64,000 nucleotides of DNA, from NCBI GenBank assembly GCA_947500525.1, contig CANMSH010000002.1, positions 558,001-622,000 on the forward strand, read 5' to 3'. A program made the position numbers and the translations under genes. Positions 50,816-61,821 of this stretch are shown piece after piece. The DNA is from an uncultured Flavobacteriaceae bacterium (GTDB lineage Bacteria > Bacteroidota > Bacteroidia > Flavobacteriales > Flavobacteriaceae). Each line of letters begins with the position of its first letter. Position 1 is the first letter of the stretch. The notes under the pieces are model-generated. The model had not been told where the DNA came from. It saw only the letters and a list, made by a program, of their open reading frames with translations, and ran no database searches.

Positions 50816-51586
50816 ATGAATTACGGTATTTGTAATCTAAGTGTAATCCCTTTACGGATTGAACCGAACGATAGGAGCGAAATGGTTTCTCAAGTTTTGT
50901 TTGGTCAACACTTTAAAGTCATTGATAAATCGAAACAATGGCGCAAAATTCGCTTATCATATGATAAATATGAAGGTTGGATAGATGAAAAACAATATAT
51001 CGAAATTAATAAAGAATACTATCAAGAGTTAGACAAGGAAACAATTAGAGTAACGTCTCAGTTAGTCAATTTTATTTCTGATGCTAAAAATGAATTAATT
51101 CCTGTTGTTCTTGGGGCAACGCTACCTTCTTTTAAAGATGGAACCTTTAAATTAGCTGAAAAAGAATATACATTTGATGGTCAAGTTACCATCGGAAAAG
51201 GAACAAAAGAAGCGATAGTTAAAACCACCTTTCTGTATTCAAACGCTCCTTATTTATGGGGAGGCAAAACTCCATTTGGAATCGACTGTTCTGGTTTTAC
51301 GCAAATGGTTTATAAGCTTAATGGTATTAAGTTATTAAGAGATGCTTCTCAACAAGCCAGTCAAGGAGAAGTTTTGAGTTTTATTGAAGAAAGTGAACCC
51401 GGTGATCTTGCTTTTTTTGACAATAAAGAAGGAGAAATTATTCATGTAGGAATTATTATGGCTAATAACTATATTATTCATGCCAGTGGTCGTGTTCGCA
51501 TAGATCGACTTGACCAGAGTGGTATTTTTAATGAAACCTTAAAAAAGCATACACATAAACTACGTGTAATAAAAAAGATATTTTAA
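50816..51586 (+). CDS. NlpC/P60 (C40) cell-wall peptidase with SH3 domains
   Basis: The 256-residue protein begins with an SH3-like domain (IPLRIEPNDRSEMVSQVLFG, WRKIRLSYDKYEGWID), then a linker, then the C40 domain with APYLWGGKTPFGIDCSGF (Cys158), IIHVGI (His near 206) and HASGRV. It should cut peptidoglycan stem peptides. No signal peptide is visible, which is common in this Bacteroidota group but leaves export unexplained. Confidence 0.9.
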   Translation: MNYGICNLSVIPLRIEPNDRSEMVSQVLFGQHFKVIDKSKQWRKIRLSYDKYEGWIDEKQYIEINKEYYQELDKETIRVTSQLVNFISDAKNELIPVVLGATLPSFKDGTFKLAEKEYTFDGQVTIGKGTKEAIVKTTFLYSNAPYLWGGKTPFGIDCSGFTQMVYKLNGIKLLRDASQQASQGEVLSFIEESEPGDLAFFDNKEGEIIHVGIIMANNYIIHASGRVRIDRLDQSGIFNETLKKHTHKLRVIKKIF

Positions 51587-51590
51587 ATAA

Positions 51591-51619
51591 AAAAAACCTG
51601 CTTAAAGCAGGTTTTTTTT
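51591..51619. terminator. Bidirectional terminator between convergent genes
   Basis: AACCTGCT and AGCAGGTT pair around TAA, with six A before and eight T after. It serves the peptidase gene and the TPR gene. Confidence 0.9.
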
Positions 51620-51636
51620 CGTTTTTTACTTATTTC

Positions 51637-52929
51637 TTATTCTCTATTAGCATCCCAAATCGCCTTCATTTCTTTATACTTATCGTCCATTCCAACGTTT
51701 TCATATAAACTCATTAAGGTTCTTGTTAATTCAATATCTTCCTTACCATTCTTCGCTTTTTTCAAGGCGAAAGCTTTTTCATAATGAGGGATTACTTCTT
51801 TATACAATTCTGATTGTTTTGCTTTAATAGCATCGTACTTTTTAAAATTGCTTAAGTTGTTGTTCATCTCTTCAACTAACGTCTTATCTTTTTCAAGTAT
51901 TACAGAACCTAAATTTAAATAGGCGTCAGAATAGTCAGGATCTAATTCAATAGCCTTTTTATAATTCGCTTTTGCTTCTTCTGCTTTACCTTGCTCTTGA
52001 TTAATCACACCAACATTAAAGTATAAAACAGGATTCTTTGGATCTTCAGCAATCGCTTGCTTCATCACATTTGCAAACTCATCCTTCTTCCCTAGTTTTA
52101 AAAATATATTTCCTTGCGTAAGAAGCATATCCATGTCTTTCGGGTCTTGTTTTCTAGCCTCATCTATGGCAGCTAACGCTTCTTCGGGCTTTCCATTATC
52201 TGCCAATATCAGTGCAATATTTTTAATAATAGACGCTTTCTTTGATTTAGATACATTTACTTGAGGATCTTTATACTGTTTCGTTTTGATCATTAAGTCC
52301 ATTTGAGTTTTAGATCCAAAATTTTCTTTTTGACCATTTTCAACATTTGTAGCAGAATATGTAGTCGCAATACCTGAGTATCCGATATCTTTTAATGTTC
52401 TAAAATGCTTTAAAGCAGTATCATAATCTTTATCTAAGAAAGCCGCATTCGCCGCATACTCTAAGAAAGTGGTATCTTTTTTACTTAATAAATAGGTTTG
52501 ATACATCCCTTCCTTAGCCGATTTATAATCTTTATTTTGATAATCTTGTACACTTTTCGTAGAAACATCACCAATCAATTGGTTTAACATAGGTTCAGCT
52601 TCCTTCGAATATTTCGGTTTCCCAGCTTCTTTTTCGTAAGCAATCAAATCTTGAAAGGCATTCGCAGCCGTTTGATATGATTCTTTAGAGTTTGCCGGGT
52701 TCTTCTTTGCAAGATCATAATAGGTCTTAGCTTTTAAAAAGTAAAATTTGGCTTTGTACTTTTTTGCATCTGCGCTTGCTATAAGTCCTTCCGCTTTATC
52801 TACCGCTGTTTTTGCGGTAACAGCATCTCCACTTTTCAATGCTTTCTCTGCTGCCTTCAATTCATCTTTTTGTGCAAATGTTGACATGCCTATGAATACA
52901 GCCAACATCATTAATCCTAATTTTTTCAT
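51637..52929 (-). CDS. Tetratricopeptide-repeat exported protein
   Basis: The 430-residue protein has a signal peptide (MSTFAQ) and several TPR units. The clearest are at about 240-345 (ALILADNGKPEEALAAIDEA, PVLYFNVGVINQEQGKAEEA, DAYLNLGSVILEKD). It is encoded 16 nt after gyrA on the same strand, as in many flavobacteria. It is probably a periplasmic scaffold of unknown function. Confidence 0.88.
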   Translation of the reverse strand: MKKLGLMMLAVFIGMSTFAQKDELKAAEKALKSGDAVTAKTAVDKAEGLIASADAKKYKAKFYFLKAKTYYDLAKKNPANSKESYQTAANAFQDLIAYEKEAGKPKYSKEAEPMLNQLIGDVSTKSVQDYQNKDYKSAKEGMYQTYLLSKKDTTFLEYAANAAFLDKDYDTALKHFRTLKDIGYSGIATTYSATNVENGQKENFGSKTQMDLMIKTKQYKDPQVNVSKSKKASIIKNIALILADNGKPEEALAAIDEARKQDPKDMDMLLTQGNIFLKLGKKDEFANVMKQAIAEDPKNPVLYFNVGVINQEQGKAEEAKANYKKAIELDPDYSDAYLNLGSVILEKDKTLVEEMNNNLSNFKKYDAIKAKQSELYKEVIPHYEKAFALKKAKNGKEDIELTRTLMSLYENVGMDDKYKEMKAIWDANRE

Positions 52930-52945
52930 TTTGGTAATAATTTAT

Positions 52946-55468
52946 TTATTCTTGATTGTTTGTTTGTTCATCTGACTCGTTATTTTCAATTTCCGTGCCA
53001 TTTTCCAATTCTTGGCTTTCCTCCTCTTCTTCTTCATGCATCACCTTTGCCACGGCGGCTATCGAATCATTTCCTTTAATATTAATTAATTTCACACCTT
53101 GGGTAGCTCTTCCCATAACTCTAAGGTCGGCTACAGCCATACGAATTGTAATACCTGATTTGTTAATGATCATCAAGTCATCCTCATCAGTTACATTTTT
53201 AACGGCTACTAAATTACCAGTTTTTTCTGTAACATTAATTGTTTTGACTCCTTTTCCACCGCGATTTGTAATTCTATAGTCCTCTAAACTAGAGCGTTTA
53301 CCATATCCATTTTCAGAAACAACAAGAATATTACTATCCATATCATTAACAGAAATCATTCCAATCACTTCATCATGTTCTCCAGCTAACGTAATTCCAC
53401 GAACACCCGATGCGTTTCTTCCCATTGGTCGCGTTTTCGCTTCTTCAAATCGAATCATTTTACCAGACTTAGCACCAATCATAATTTGACTGTTTCCATC
53501 CGTCAATTTCGCTTCCAACAACTCATCACCTTCTTTGATTGTAATCGCATTGATACCATTCGTTCTTGGTCTTGAATATTGCTCTAAGGATGTTTTTTTA
53601 GTCTGACCTTTTTTAGTCACCATAACAACGTAATTACTATTCACATAATCTACGTCTTTTAAATCCTGAGTGCAAATGAAAGCTTTTACTTTATCGTCTT
53701 GTTCAATATTAATTAAGTTTTGAATTGCTCTACCCTTCGATGTTTTACTTCCTTCAGGGATTTCATAAACACGCATCCAAAATACCTTACCTTTCTGCGT
53801 GAAGAATAACATGTACTGGTGATTCGTAGCAACAAATAATTGCTCTAAGAAATCTTGATCTCTAGTCGCTGAACCTTTCTGACCGCGTCCTCCTCTATTC
53901 TGAACTTTATATTCGTCTAAGTTTGTTCTTTTTACATATCCTGCATGTGAAATAGTTACTACAACTTTAGAATCTGGAATCATATCTTCAATACTTAGAT
54001 CACCACCAGCGTATTCGATATTAGATCTTCGCTCATCACCATACTTCGCTTTTACCTCAAGCAGTTCCTCCTTAATGATGGTCATTCTTCGAGATTCATC
54101 TGCCAAAATATCTTTTAAATCTTCGATCAATTTCATGATCTCTTCATATTCTGTACGTAATTTATCTTGTTCTAAACCAGTAAGCTGACGCAGTCTCATT
54201 TCTACGATTGCTTTAGCTTGTATTTCAGATAATTCGAAACGTTTCATCAAAGAAGCACGCGCCTCATCGGCATTCTTAGAAGCACGGATTAACTTAATAA
54301 CTTCATCTATATTATCAGAAGCAATAATTAAACCTTCTAAAATATGAGCCCTTGCTTCCGCCTTTGCCAACTCGTACGTTGTTCTACGAACAACTACTTC
54401 ATGCCTATGATCAACAAAGTGTTTAATTAAATCCTTAAGATTTAACATCTCTGGACGTCCGTTGACTAAAGCAATATTATTAACACTAAAAGATGTTTGT
54501 AACGCAGTATACTTATATAATTTATTTAATACTATATTCGGAATTGCATCTCTTTTCAAAACATATACTAATCGACGTCCTTTTCTGCTCGTCTCATCTC
54601 TTAAAGAAGCAATACCTTCAATTTTCTTATCATTTACTAAATCGGCCGTCTTTTTCATTAAATCAGCCCCATTCACTTGATAAGGTAATTCTGTAACTAC
54701 AATGCATTCTCTTCCATTTACTTCTTCGAACGAAGTTTTTGCACGCATTACAATTCGTCCGCGACCTGTATGAAATGCATCCTTAACACCATCATAACCA
54801 TAGATTGTTCCTCCAGTAGGGAAATCAGGGGCTTTGATATGCTGCATTAACTCATCGATCTCTATTGCATTATTGTCAATGAATGCTACAGTGCCATCAA
54901 CAACTTCAGATAAATTATGAGGCGCCATGTTTGTAGCCATACCAACCGCAATACCCGAAGCACCATTCACCAATAAACTTGGAATTCGTGTAGGTAATAC
55001 TGTTGGTTCTTGTAAAGTGTCATCAAAGTTTAATCGATGATCTACAGTATCTTTCTCAATATCCGCAAGCATATCTTCAGATATTTTGCGCATTCTAACT
55101 TCTGTATAACGCATTGCGGCAGGACTATCACCATCTGGTGAGCCAAAATTTCCTTGACCATCAACCATTTCATATCGCATACTCCAATCTTGTGCCATAC
55201 GCACCATTGCGTCGTACACCGAAGTATCTCCATGTGGGTGATACTTACCTAATACCTCACCTACAACTCTAGCCGATTTTTTATGAGCACCAGTTGCTCT
55301 TATTCCTAATTCATGCATTCCAAATAGCACTCTTCTGTGTACTGGTTTTAAACCATCTCTAACATCTGGTAATGCTCTTGAAACAATCACTGACATTGAA
55401 TAATCAATGTAAGATGACTTCATTTCATCTTCAATATTAATAGGAATTAATTTTTCGCCTTCCGCCAT
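52946..55468 (-). CDS. gyrA: DNA gyrase subunit A
   Basis: This 840-residue protein has the catalytic Tyr121 in AAMRYTE and the quinolone region HGDTSVYDA, where Thr82 and Asp86 correspond to Ser83 and Asp87 of E. coli. A GyrA box-like [11 protein letters not shown] and the C-terminal DNA-wrapping blades end in an acidic tail. It introduces negative supercoils together with GyrB. The resistance-determining positions look wild type for this phylum. Confidence 0.96.
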   Translation of the reverse strand: MAEGEKLIPINIEDEMKSSYIDYSMSVIVSRALPDVRDGLKPVHRRVLFGMHELGIRATGAHKKSARVVGEVLGKYHPHGDTSVYDAMVRMAQDWSMRYEMVDGQGNFGSPDGDSPAAMRYTEVRMRKISEDMLADIEKDTVDHRLNFDDTLQEPTVLPTRIPSLLVNGASGIAVGMATNMAPHNLSEVVDGTVAFIDNNAIEIDELMQHIKAPDFPTGGTIYGYDGVKDAFHTGRGRIVMRAKTSFEEVNGRECIVVTELPYQVNGADLMKKTADLVNDKKIEGIASLRDETSRKGRRLVYVLKRDAIPNIVLNKLYKYTALQTSFSVNNIALVNGRPEMLNLKDLIKHFVDHRHEVVVRRTTYELAKAEARAHILEGLIIASDNIDEVIKLIRASKNADEARASLMKRFELSEIQAKAIVEMRLRQLTGLEQDKLRTEYEEIMKLIEDLKDILADESRRMTIIKEELLEVKAKYGDERRSNIEYAGGDLSIEDMIPDSKVVVTISHAGYVKRTNLDEYKVQNRGGRGQKGSATRDQDFLEQLFVATNHQYMLFFTQKGKVFWMRVYEIPEGSKTSKGRAIQNLINIEQDDKVKAFICTQDLKDVDYVNSNYVVMVTKKGQTKKTSLEQYSRPRTNGINAITIKEGDELLEAKLTDGNSQIMIGAKSGKMIRFEEAKTRPMGRNASGVRGITLAGEHDEVIGMISVNDMDSNILVVSENGYGKRSSLEDYRITNRGGKGVKTINVTEKTGNLVAVKNVTDEDDLMIINKSGITIRMAVADLRVMGRATQGVKLINIKGNDSIAAVAKVMHEEEEEESQELENGTEIENNESDEQTNNQE

Positions 55469-55691
55469 ATACTTTTCTTTTAATTTTAATCGATTTTATG
55501 ATGCAGCAATATACAATAAATCGAAATTTTGTTCAGAAAAAACAACGTGTTTTATTAACATAATTTATTAACAATCTGGCTTTGCAAACAGCTTGTTTTT
55601 CATGCCATTAAGTCATTCTTAGCACTTGGGCATAACTTTTGTAATTAAATATGAAAAAAATCTACTAATTTTACATCAATAAATATATTTT

Positions 55692-58241
55692 ATGGACGAC
55701 AATTTTTCACCAAAGGTTAAAGATGTTATTGCTTACAGTAAAGAAGAAGCTTTAAGATTAGGGCACGATTTCATTGGGACCGAACATCTCATGCTCGGCT
55801 TACTGAGAAAAGCAAACGGAGAAGCTATAGATATTTTAACTACGCTAGATGTAGATTTAGATATGCTGCGCAAAAAAATTGAAGGCTTGAGCCCTGCAAA
55901 CCCAAATACCGAAGTTGGCAACGACAAAAAGAGTTTACACCTTACGAAACAGGCAGAGAAAGCATTAAAAACAACTTTTTTAGAAGCCAAATTATATAAA
56001 AGTAAAGCTGTTAGTACAGCACATCTACTCTTATGCGTGCTGCGTAATGAGAATGATCCAACCACAAAGTTGCTAAATAGATTCGACATTGATTATAATG
56101 AGGTAAAGAATATTTTTAGTCAGTTATTTCTAGAAGATGACATTTCCATTCAACCGAAAGCTGAATCTCAAAATGATGATGAGTTCGAAGAACCAAAACA
56201 AAATCCGTTTGACGGTGGAAGTGGGCAAAAAAGTCAGTCTGCTAAAAAATCGAAAACACCCGTTTTAGACAACTTTGGTCGCGATCTAACACAAATGGCA
56301 GAAGACGGTAAGTTAGATCCTGTAGTGGGACGTAAAAAAGAAATAGAGCGTATTTCTCAAATCTTAAGTCGCCGTAAAAAAAACAATCCAATACTAATTG
56401 GAGAACCTGGGGTTGGTAAATCGGCCATAGCCGAAGGTCTTGCCCTACGGATCATGCAGCGCAAAGTATCTCGTATCCTATTTAACAAACGTATCGTTTC
56501 GTTAGATCTTGCAAGTTTAGTTGCCGGAACAAAATATCGTGGTCAATTTGAAGAGCGAATGAAAGCCTTGATGAATGAACTCGAGAAAAATGATGATATC
56601 ATTTTATTTATTGATGAAATTCACACGATTGTAGGCGCAGGAGGAGCTACCGGCTCTCTTGATGCTTCAAACATGTTTAAACCGGCGTTGGCCAGAGGTG
56701 AGATACAATGTATAGGAGCCACCACTTTAGATGAGTTTAGACAAAACATCGAAAAAGATGGTGCTTTAGAGCGCCGTTTTCAAAAGGTTATGGTAGAACC
56801 AACTTCAGTTGAGGAAACCATTCAAATCTTAAATAACATCAAAGACAAATATGAAAATCATCACAATGTGATTTTTACCGAAGATGCCATAGAAGCATGT
56901 GTTAAGCTCACAAATAGATATATGACAGATCGATTCTTGCCAGACAAAGCTATTGACGCTTTAGATGAGGCAGGTTCAAGAATTCATATTACGAACATCG
57001 TAGTACCAAAACAAGTACTTGAATTAGAAAAACAGTTAGAAGATGTTAGAGAGCTGAAAAACACGGTAGTTAAAAGTCAAAAATATGAAGAAGCTGCACG
57101 CTTACGTGATGACGAAAAACGCATCGAAAAAGAATTAGCAGCAGCTCAGAGAGCTTGGGAAGATCAGTCAAAATTAAACAAAGAAATAGTTACCGAAGAC
57201 AATGTAGCTGAAGTTGTTTCAATGATGACAGGCATTCCTGTGAATAGAATTGCTGAAGCTGAAAGTGCTCGTTTGGCCGATTTACATAATCTTATTGAAA
57301 ACAAAGTCATTGGTCAAAATGAGGCTGTGGCAAAAGTTGTGAAGGCTATTCAACGTAATCGCGTGGGTTTAAAAGATCCGAATAAACCAATCGGTTCGTT
57401 TATCTTCTTAGGTCAAACAGGTGTCGGTAAAACGCAATTAGCAAAAGTGTTAGCGCAAGAATTATTTGATTCTTCTGACTCTCTTGTTCGAATTGACATG
57501 AGTGAATATATGGAGAAATTTGCCATTTCTCGGTTAATTGGGGCGCCTCCAGGGTACGTTGGATATGAAGAAGGGGGGCAATTAACAGAGAAAATACGTC
57601 GCAAACCGTATGCTGTTGTTTTATTGGATGAAATAGAAAAAGCACATCCGGACGTATTTAACATGTTATTGCAAATTCTTGATGACGGTTTTATCACTGA
57701 TAGTCTCGGACGAAAAATTGATTTTAGACATACGATCATTATTATGACTTCCAATATTGGAGCACGTCAATTAAAAGATTTTGGTACAGGTGTAGGATTT
57801 GGTACTGCCTCTAAAAAAGAACAACAAGATGCCAATGCAAAAAGTGTCATAGAAAATGCACTTAAAAAGAGTTTCGCACCCGAATTTTTAAATAGAATCG
57901 ATGATGTCATTGTATTTAATGCCTTAGAGAAAGAAGATATTCATGCGATTATTGATATTGAGTTAGAAAAACTTTTAAAACGCATCGATGGTTTAGGATA
58001 TAAACTTATATTGAGTGACAAAGCCAAGGATTATATTGCTGAGAAAGGTTTTGACAAACAATATGGTGCTCGACCACTTAAGAGAGCAATTCAAAAATAC
58101 ATTGAAGACGCTCTAGCGGAGGAAATCGTAAACTCAAAATTAAAGGAGAACGATAGTATCTTTATGGATCTCAATGAAAAAACCGATGAGCTTACCATAA
58201 AAATAAAAAAGGCGAAAAAGACAGCCGAAGAAAAAGAATAA
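55692..58241 (+). CDS. clpC: ATP-dependent Clp protease ATPase subunit ClpC
   Basis: The 849-residue protein has the Clp N-domain (two repeats, 1-150), Walker A GEPGVGKS (237-244), a middle UVR-like region (about 420-480), a second Walker A GQTGVGKT (574-581), and the ClpB D2-type C-terminal domain. The middle domain marks ClpC rather than ClpB. It unfolds substrates for ClpP. It diverges from gyrA across 223 bp. Confidence 0.95.
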   Translation: MDDNFSPKVKDVIAYSKEEALRLGHDFIGTEHLMLGLLRKANGEAIDILTTLDVDLDMLRKKIEGLSPANPNTEVGNDKKSLHLTKQAEKALKTTFLEAKLYKSKAVSTAHLLLCVLRNENDPTTKLLNRFDIDYNEVKNIFSQLFLEDDISIQPKAESQNDDEFEEPKQNPFDGGSGQKSQSAKKSKTPVLDNFGRDLTQMAEDGKLDPVVGRKKEIERISQILSRRKKNNPILIGEPGVGKSAIAEGLALRIMQRKVSRILFNKRIVSLDLASLVAGTKYRGQFEERMKALMNELEKNDDIILFIDEIHTIVGAGGATGSLDASNMFKPALARGEIQCIGATTLDEFRQNIEKDGALERRFQKVMVEPTSVEETIQILNNIKDKYENHHNVIFTEDAIEACVKLTNRYMTDRFLPDKAIDALDEAGSRIHITNIVVPKQVLELEKQLEDVRELKNTVVKSQKYEEAARLRDDEKRIEKELAAAQRAWEDQSKLNKEIVTEDNVAEVVSMMTGIPVNRIAEAESARLADLHNLIENKVIGQNEAVAKVVKAIQRNRVGLKDPNKPIGSFIFLGQTGVGKTQLAKVLAQELFDSSDSLVRIDMSEYMEKFAISRLIGAPPGYVGYEEGGQLTEKIRRKPYAVVLLDEIEKAHPDVFNMLLQILDDGFITDSLGRKIDFRHTIIIMTSNIGARQLKDFGTGVGFGTASKKEQQDANAKSVIENALKKSFAPEFLNRIDDVIVFNALEKEDIHAIIDIELEKLLKRIDGLGYKLILSDKAKDYIAEKGFDKQYGARPLKRAIQKYIEDALAEEIVNSKLKENDSIFMDLNEKTDELTIKIKKAKKTAEEKE

Positions 58242-58250
58242 GTTTTGATG

Positions 58251-58280
58251 ATCCCTCCTATTTTTGGAGGGATTTTTTTT
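58251..58280 (+). terminator. Terminator of clpC
   Basis: ATCCCTCC and GGAGGGAT pair around a 7-nt loop, then T-run. It lies only 8 nt before the next ATG (58288), so the next gene must have a promoter inside or beyond this structure, or rely on read-through. Confidence 0.88.
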
Positions 58281-58287
58281 AGTTAAT

Positions 58288-58758
58288 ATGAAAAAATATA
58301 TTTTTATCACCCTCTTCTGTTTAGCAATGATCTCTTGTAATGTTCCAAGTGAAAATAATCAACAGAACATATCGCTTGAAAAAGAAAAAATTAAGGCTAC
58401 CCTGATTGATATGTGGGATGCTATCGAACAGGGAGACATCGATCGCTATGCCAGTTATGTACATGAAGACTTCACGCAGTTTGGCGAGTATGATTCGGTA
58501 CTACGTTCTGGCAAGGCGGCTGAAATAAAGGGTATAAAAGACTGGATAGATAGCTCTACTGCAATCCATACAGAAATGCGAGATCCTAAAGTTACTATTT
58601 ATGGAAATTTAGGGTATATAACCTATTATTGGTCAGATTCTGGATCTACGAATGGTAAATCTTTTGCCACCAAAGGTAAATCGACACGAATTTTTTTAAA
58701 AGAGGGCAATAAATGGCAATGTATTCATGGCCACTATACGTTACTTTCGATTGATTAG
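58288..58758 (+). CDS. Lipoprotein with SnoaL/NTF2-like fold
   Basis: The 156-residue protein has a lipobox ISC near residue 17. An NTF2-type domain follows (TLIDMWDAIEQGDIDRYASYVHEDFTQFG, ending GNKWQCIHGHYT), as in SnoaL-like or DUF4440 proteins. A longer frame opens at 58264, but MKKYIFITLF at 58288 gives a proper signal. No catalytic assignment is possible. Confidence 0.8.
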   Translation: MKKYIFITLFCLAMISCNVPSENNQQNISLEKEKIKATLIDMWDAIEQGDIDRYASYVHEDFTQFGEYDSVLRSGKAAEIKGIKDWIDSSTAIHTEMRDPKVTIYGNLGYITYYWSDSGSTNGKSFATKGKSTRIFLKEGNKWQCIHGHYTLLSID

Positions 58759-58807
58759 TACTTTTTTAATATCTTAGCATAGTTAAAGATCATTTGTCAT
58801 AATTATC

Positions 58808-58990
58808 ATGTCTCATCAGAAAACACTACAAGATAGAATAGTAAATGAAATTGAAAGTACATATAGCTCTCTTGCTAAATGTAAAGACTCAACCAAAGGT
58901 CGTATCGAATTAATTGAGCACAAACTAAAATCACTCAAAATGATGTTGGCAAAAGTTGATGGTCAAGATGAGAAAAAGCCATTCAACTAG
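58808..58990 (+). CDS. Hypothetical protein, 60 aa
   Basis: A small charged helical protein (IVNEIESTYSSLAKCKDSTKGRIELIEHKLKS is helical by pattern) without signal or known family. It is short but starts with ATG and has a coding-like composition. It precedes the Atl-like gene by 54 nt and might form an operon with it. Confidence 0.5.
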   Translation: MSHQKTLQDRIVNEIESTYSSLAKCKDSTKGRIELIEHKLKSLKMMLAKVDGQDEKKPFN

Positions 58991-59044
58991 ATTATTCCTA
59001 ATTGTTTATGGCTAAATTTTGATTGTTTTTTTAGGATCTAAAAC

Positions 59045-59513
59045 ATGAAAAAATCTTGGAGAGCATATATAAATAATGTTGAAGAAAAAATTCATACCAT
59101 AACGCCTGAATGGGAAAAGAAAATGGGCAAGGGTAAAATATTAATTCCTAAACCATTAGACATTGAACGAATTATAAAAAGAACCAAAAAAGGTGAACTA
59201 TTAACTACAGATATAATTCGGGAATGCTTAGCTAAAGAAAAGAAAGTGCTACTCACAGCTTCTGCTCCAACTAAAATTTACTTAAAACATATTTGCATTA
59301 GCCTCAGAAGAGGAAATGGCGCAAGGAAAAAAGAATAGTACTCCATATTGGAGAGTTTTATTACCAAAAGGATTGATTAATGAAAATTTTCCTGGTGGTT
59401 TCGAAAAACAGCAGGAACTATTACGATCTGAAGGTCATGAAATAGAGTTGCACGGAAAAAGAAAGAAAGTTCCTAAGGTCGTTAGCTATGAAAAGTCATT
59501 GCTTCAATTATAA
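59045..59513 (+). pseudogene. Atl/MGMT-like DNA-binding protein gene, frameshifted
   Basis: The first part (frame from 59045: KKSWRAYINN, GKGKILIPKPLDIERIIKRT, IIRECLAKEKK) and the second (from about 59286: IFALASEEEMAQGKKNSTPY, WRVLLPKG, FPGGFEKQQELLRSEGHEI) together match one family of about 155 residues, which I recall as MGMT-family (Atl-like) proteins. Each frame alone lacks half of it. The shift lies at about 59270-59290, close to an A-run. It could be a real mutation, programmed slippage or a sequencing error. Confidence 0.7.
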
Positions 59514-59545
59514 GCAGCACAGCACTATGAAGCAATATTATTAAA

Positions 59546-61057
59546 TTAGTGATATAACTCTTCTTTATCGATAGTCAAATTTTGAATAAACGCGATTGCT
59601 TTTACAATATCATGATGTAATACCCTATCCTCTTCCACGAAAGAAACGTCTTCTCGAAACATGTTTACAAAAGATTCTAAAAAATCAGAAGATTTTAAGG
59701 GTTTTCTAAATGACAAGGCTTGAGAAGCGTTCAATAATTCGATTGCCAAAATTGTTTCAACATTATCAACTACTTTTTTCGCCTTCGTTGCGCTATTTGC
59801 CCCCATACTCACATGATCCTCCTGACCATTACTAGAAACAATAGAATCTGTAGAAGCAGGGTTGGCCAGTTGTTTATTCTGACTAACAATACTCGCCGCA
59901 GTATATTGAGGAATCATAAAACCAGAATTTAACCCAGGATTTGAAACCAAAAAAGATGGTAATCCTCGTAATCCAGAAACCAATTGAAAGGTTCGTCGTT
60001 CCGAAATATTTCCAAATTCAGCTAGTGCAATGCTAAGGTAATCTAGCGCCAATGCCAATGGTTGACCATGAAAGTTTCCTCCAGAGATAATCACATCTTC
60101 TTCGATAAATATATTGGGGTTATCAGTGACCGAATTGATTTCTGTCTCTATAGTTTTCTTGACAAAATCTAAGGTGTCCTTACTCGCGCCATGCACTTGC
60201 GGCATACATCGAAAGGAATAAGGATCTTGCACATGCTTCTTCTCTTGTGATAAAATCTCACTGCCATGCAAGAATTCTTTGATGCGATGTGCCGTTTTCA
60301 ATTGCCCATTATGTGGTCTTACTAAATGGATCAACATATGAAAAGGTTCTACTCTTCCATCAAAAGCATCTAAGGATAATGCTCCAATAAGATCCGCTAA
60401 ATATGATAATTTAAATGCCTTTTGCAAGATCCACACGCCATAGGCGCTCATAAATTGAGTGCCATTCAATAATGCCAAACCCTCTTTAGACTGCAGTTCT
60501 ATTTTATTCCATTTAAAACGATCAAGAAGATCTTTACCACTAATAATTTCGTCTTTATAATACACCTCTCCCTTTCCAATCAAAGGCAGGGCCAAATGTG
60601 CAAGTGGTGCAAGGTCGCCCGAGGCTCCCAACGACCCTTGGGTATATATAACAGGAACTACATCATTGTTATAAAAATCTATCAATCTATTCACTGTGGC
60701 CAATTGAGCACCCGAATATCCATAACTCAGAGATTGAATTTTTAATAATAACATCAATTTCACTATTCCTTGAGGCACCCTCTCTCCTGTTCCACATGCA
60801 TGCGACATTACTAAATTCTCTTGCAAAGAAGTTAAGTTACTCGAAGCAATTTTCACATTATAGAGTGCACCAAAACCAGTATTAATACCATAAATTGGAG
60901 CAGTATTTTCAGACATTTTATCATCTAGATATTTTCTGCACTTCTTTATCTTGTGGATAGATTCATTTGAAAGCTCTAATAATTTATTATGAGTTATAAC
61001 CTCCTGAATTCCAGGTAAATTTATAGGTTTCGAATTGATGTAATGTATTTCTGACAT
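59546..61057 (-). CDS. hutH: Histidine ammonia-lyase
   Basis: The 503-residue protein has the ASG triad (145-147, in GSLGASGDLAPLAH) that forms the MIO cofactor, YGINTGFG near 56-63, and GNFHGQPLA, NPAS and QEDHVSMG later. It deaminates histidine to urocanate. No other hut gene is adjacent. Other MIO ammonia-lyases are possible, but motif order fits HutH best. Confidence 0.93.
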   Translation of the reverse strand: MSEIHYINSKPINLPGIQEVITHNKLLELSNESIHKIKKCRKYLDDKMSENTAPIYGINTGFGALYNVKIASSNLTSLQENLVMSHACGTGERVPQGIVKLMLLLKIQSLSYGYSGAQLATVNRLIDFYNNDVVPVIYTQGSLGASGDLAPLAHLALPLIGKGEVYYKDEIISGKDLLDRFKWNKIELQSKEGLALLNGTQFMSAYGVWILQKAFKLSYLADLIGALSLDAFDGRVEPFHMLIHLVRPHNGQLKTAHRIKEFLHGSEILSQEKKHVQDPYSFRCMPQVHGASKDTLDFVKKTIETEINSVTDNPNIFIEEDVIISGGNFHGQPLALALDYLSIALAEFGNISERRTFQLVSGLRGLPSFLVSNPGLNSGFMIPQYTAASIVSQNKQLANPASTDSIVSSNGQEDHVSMGANSATKAKKVVDNVETILAIELLNASQALSFRKPLKSSDFLESFVNMFREDVSFVEEDRVLHHDIVKAIAFIQNLTIDKEELYH

Positions 61058-61195
61058 ACTAAAATTGCTCTATTCAAAAGTCAGTAAACGAAACAATATT
61101 TCCAAATAATACCGAATATAAATACAAAAGCATATACTATTTTCAAAAAAAAACGTTTATATAAGACACGCTAAACTAAATTAAATCAACTAATT

Positions 61196-61717
61196 ATGAG
61201 GAATTTTTTATTATTTATCGTAGTTATTGGAACCCTATCCTTTACCATAAGTAGCAAAGTTTCTGAAAACAAAGAGAATAGTATCATTGCTGGAAAGTTA
61301 TCACCACAGTTCCTGTTTGAAAATACGGAAGGAAGATTGATTGAATCAAATAACTTTATTGGCAAATTTGTATATATCGATATTTGGTCAACACAATGCA
61401 CTCCATGTACAAAGGAATCTGGTGTGATTGAAAATCTAAAAAAAGTATACTCAAAAAATATCGAATTTGTTAGTATTTCTGTTGATCATTATGCAGATAA
61501 GGATAAATGGAAAAAATACATTTTAGAAAATAAACTTACTGGAAATCAATTAATTACAGATAAAGGCTGGTATTCAAGCTTTATTCGCGCTTACAATATA
61601 AAAACTATTCCGCGCTATATATTAATCGATCCAAATGGAATGATTGTAGATACCCATGCACCAAGACCTTCACAGAAAAAATTGCATAAATTATTTAAAA
61701 AGCTAATGATTCAGTAG
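61196..61717 (+). CDS. Exported TlpA-like thioredoxin, 173 aa
   Basis: The protein has a signal-like N-terminus, then a thioredoxin fold with active site CTPC (C68, C71). The Trp that normally precedes the first Cys is Gln (STQC). The IPRYILIDPNGMIV cis-Pro segment is intact. It resembles the C-terminal half of its downstream neighbour, with the same ending (DAPRPS-like HAPRPS), so the two are paralogous. Confidence 0.85.
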   Translation: MRNFLLFIVVIGTLSFTISSKVSENKENSIIAGKLSPQFLFENTEGRLIESNNFIGKFVYIDIWSTQCTPCTKESGVIENLKKVYSKNIEFVSISVDHYADKDKWKKYILENKLTGNQLITDKGWYSSFIRAYNIKTIPRYILIDPNGMIVDTHAPRPSQKKLHKLFKKLMIQ

Positions 61718-61821
61718 TCAAAATGCTAAGTCAACTTTTACAGTAAGCAGTTTAAAAGTATTACCTTGTATGGTGAATAAAAAATAATTAAAAGCTTACT
61801 TTTGTAAGACAAACAATTATC

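Noticed and set aside
52946-55468. Topoisomerase IV subunit A (ParC) instead of GyrA
   Set aside because: The Gly/Arg/Lys-rich GyrA-box-like segment and the long acidic tail favour GyrA.
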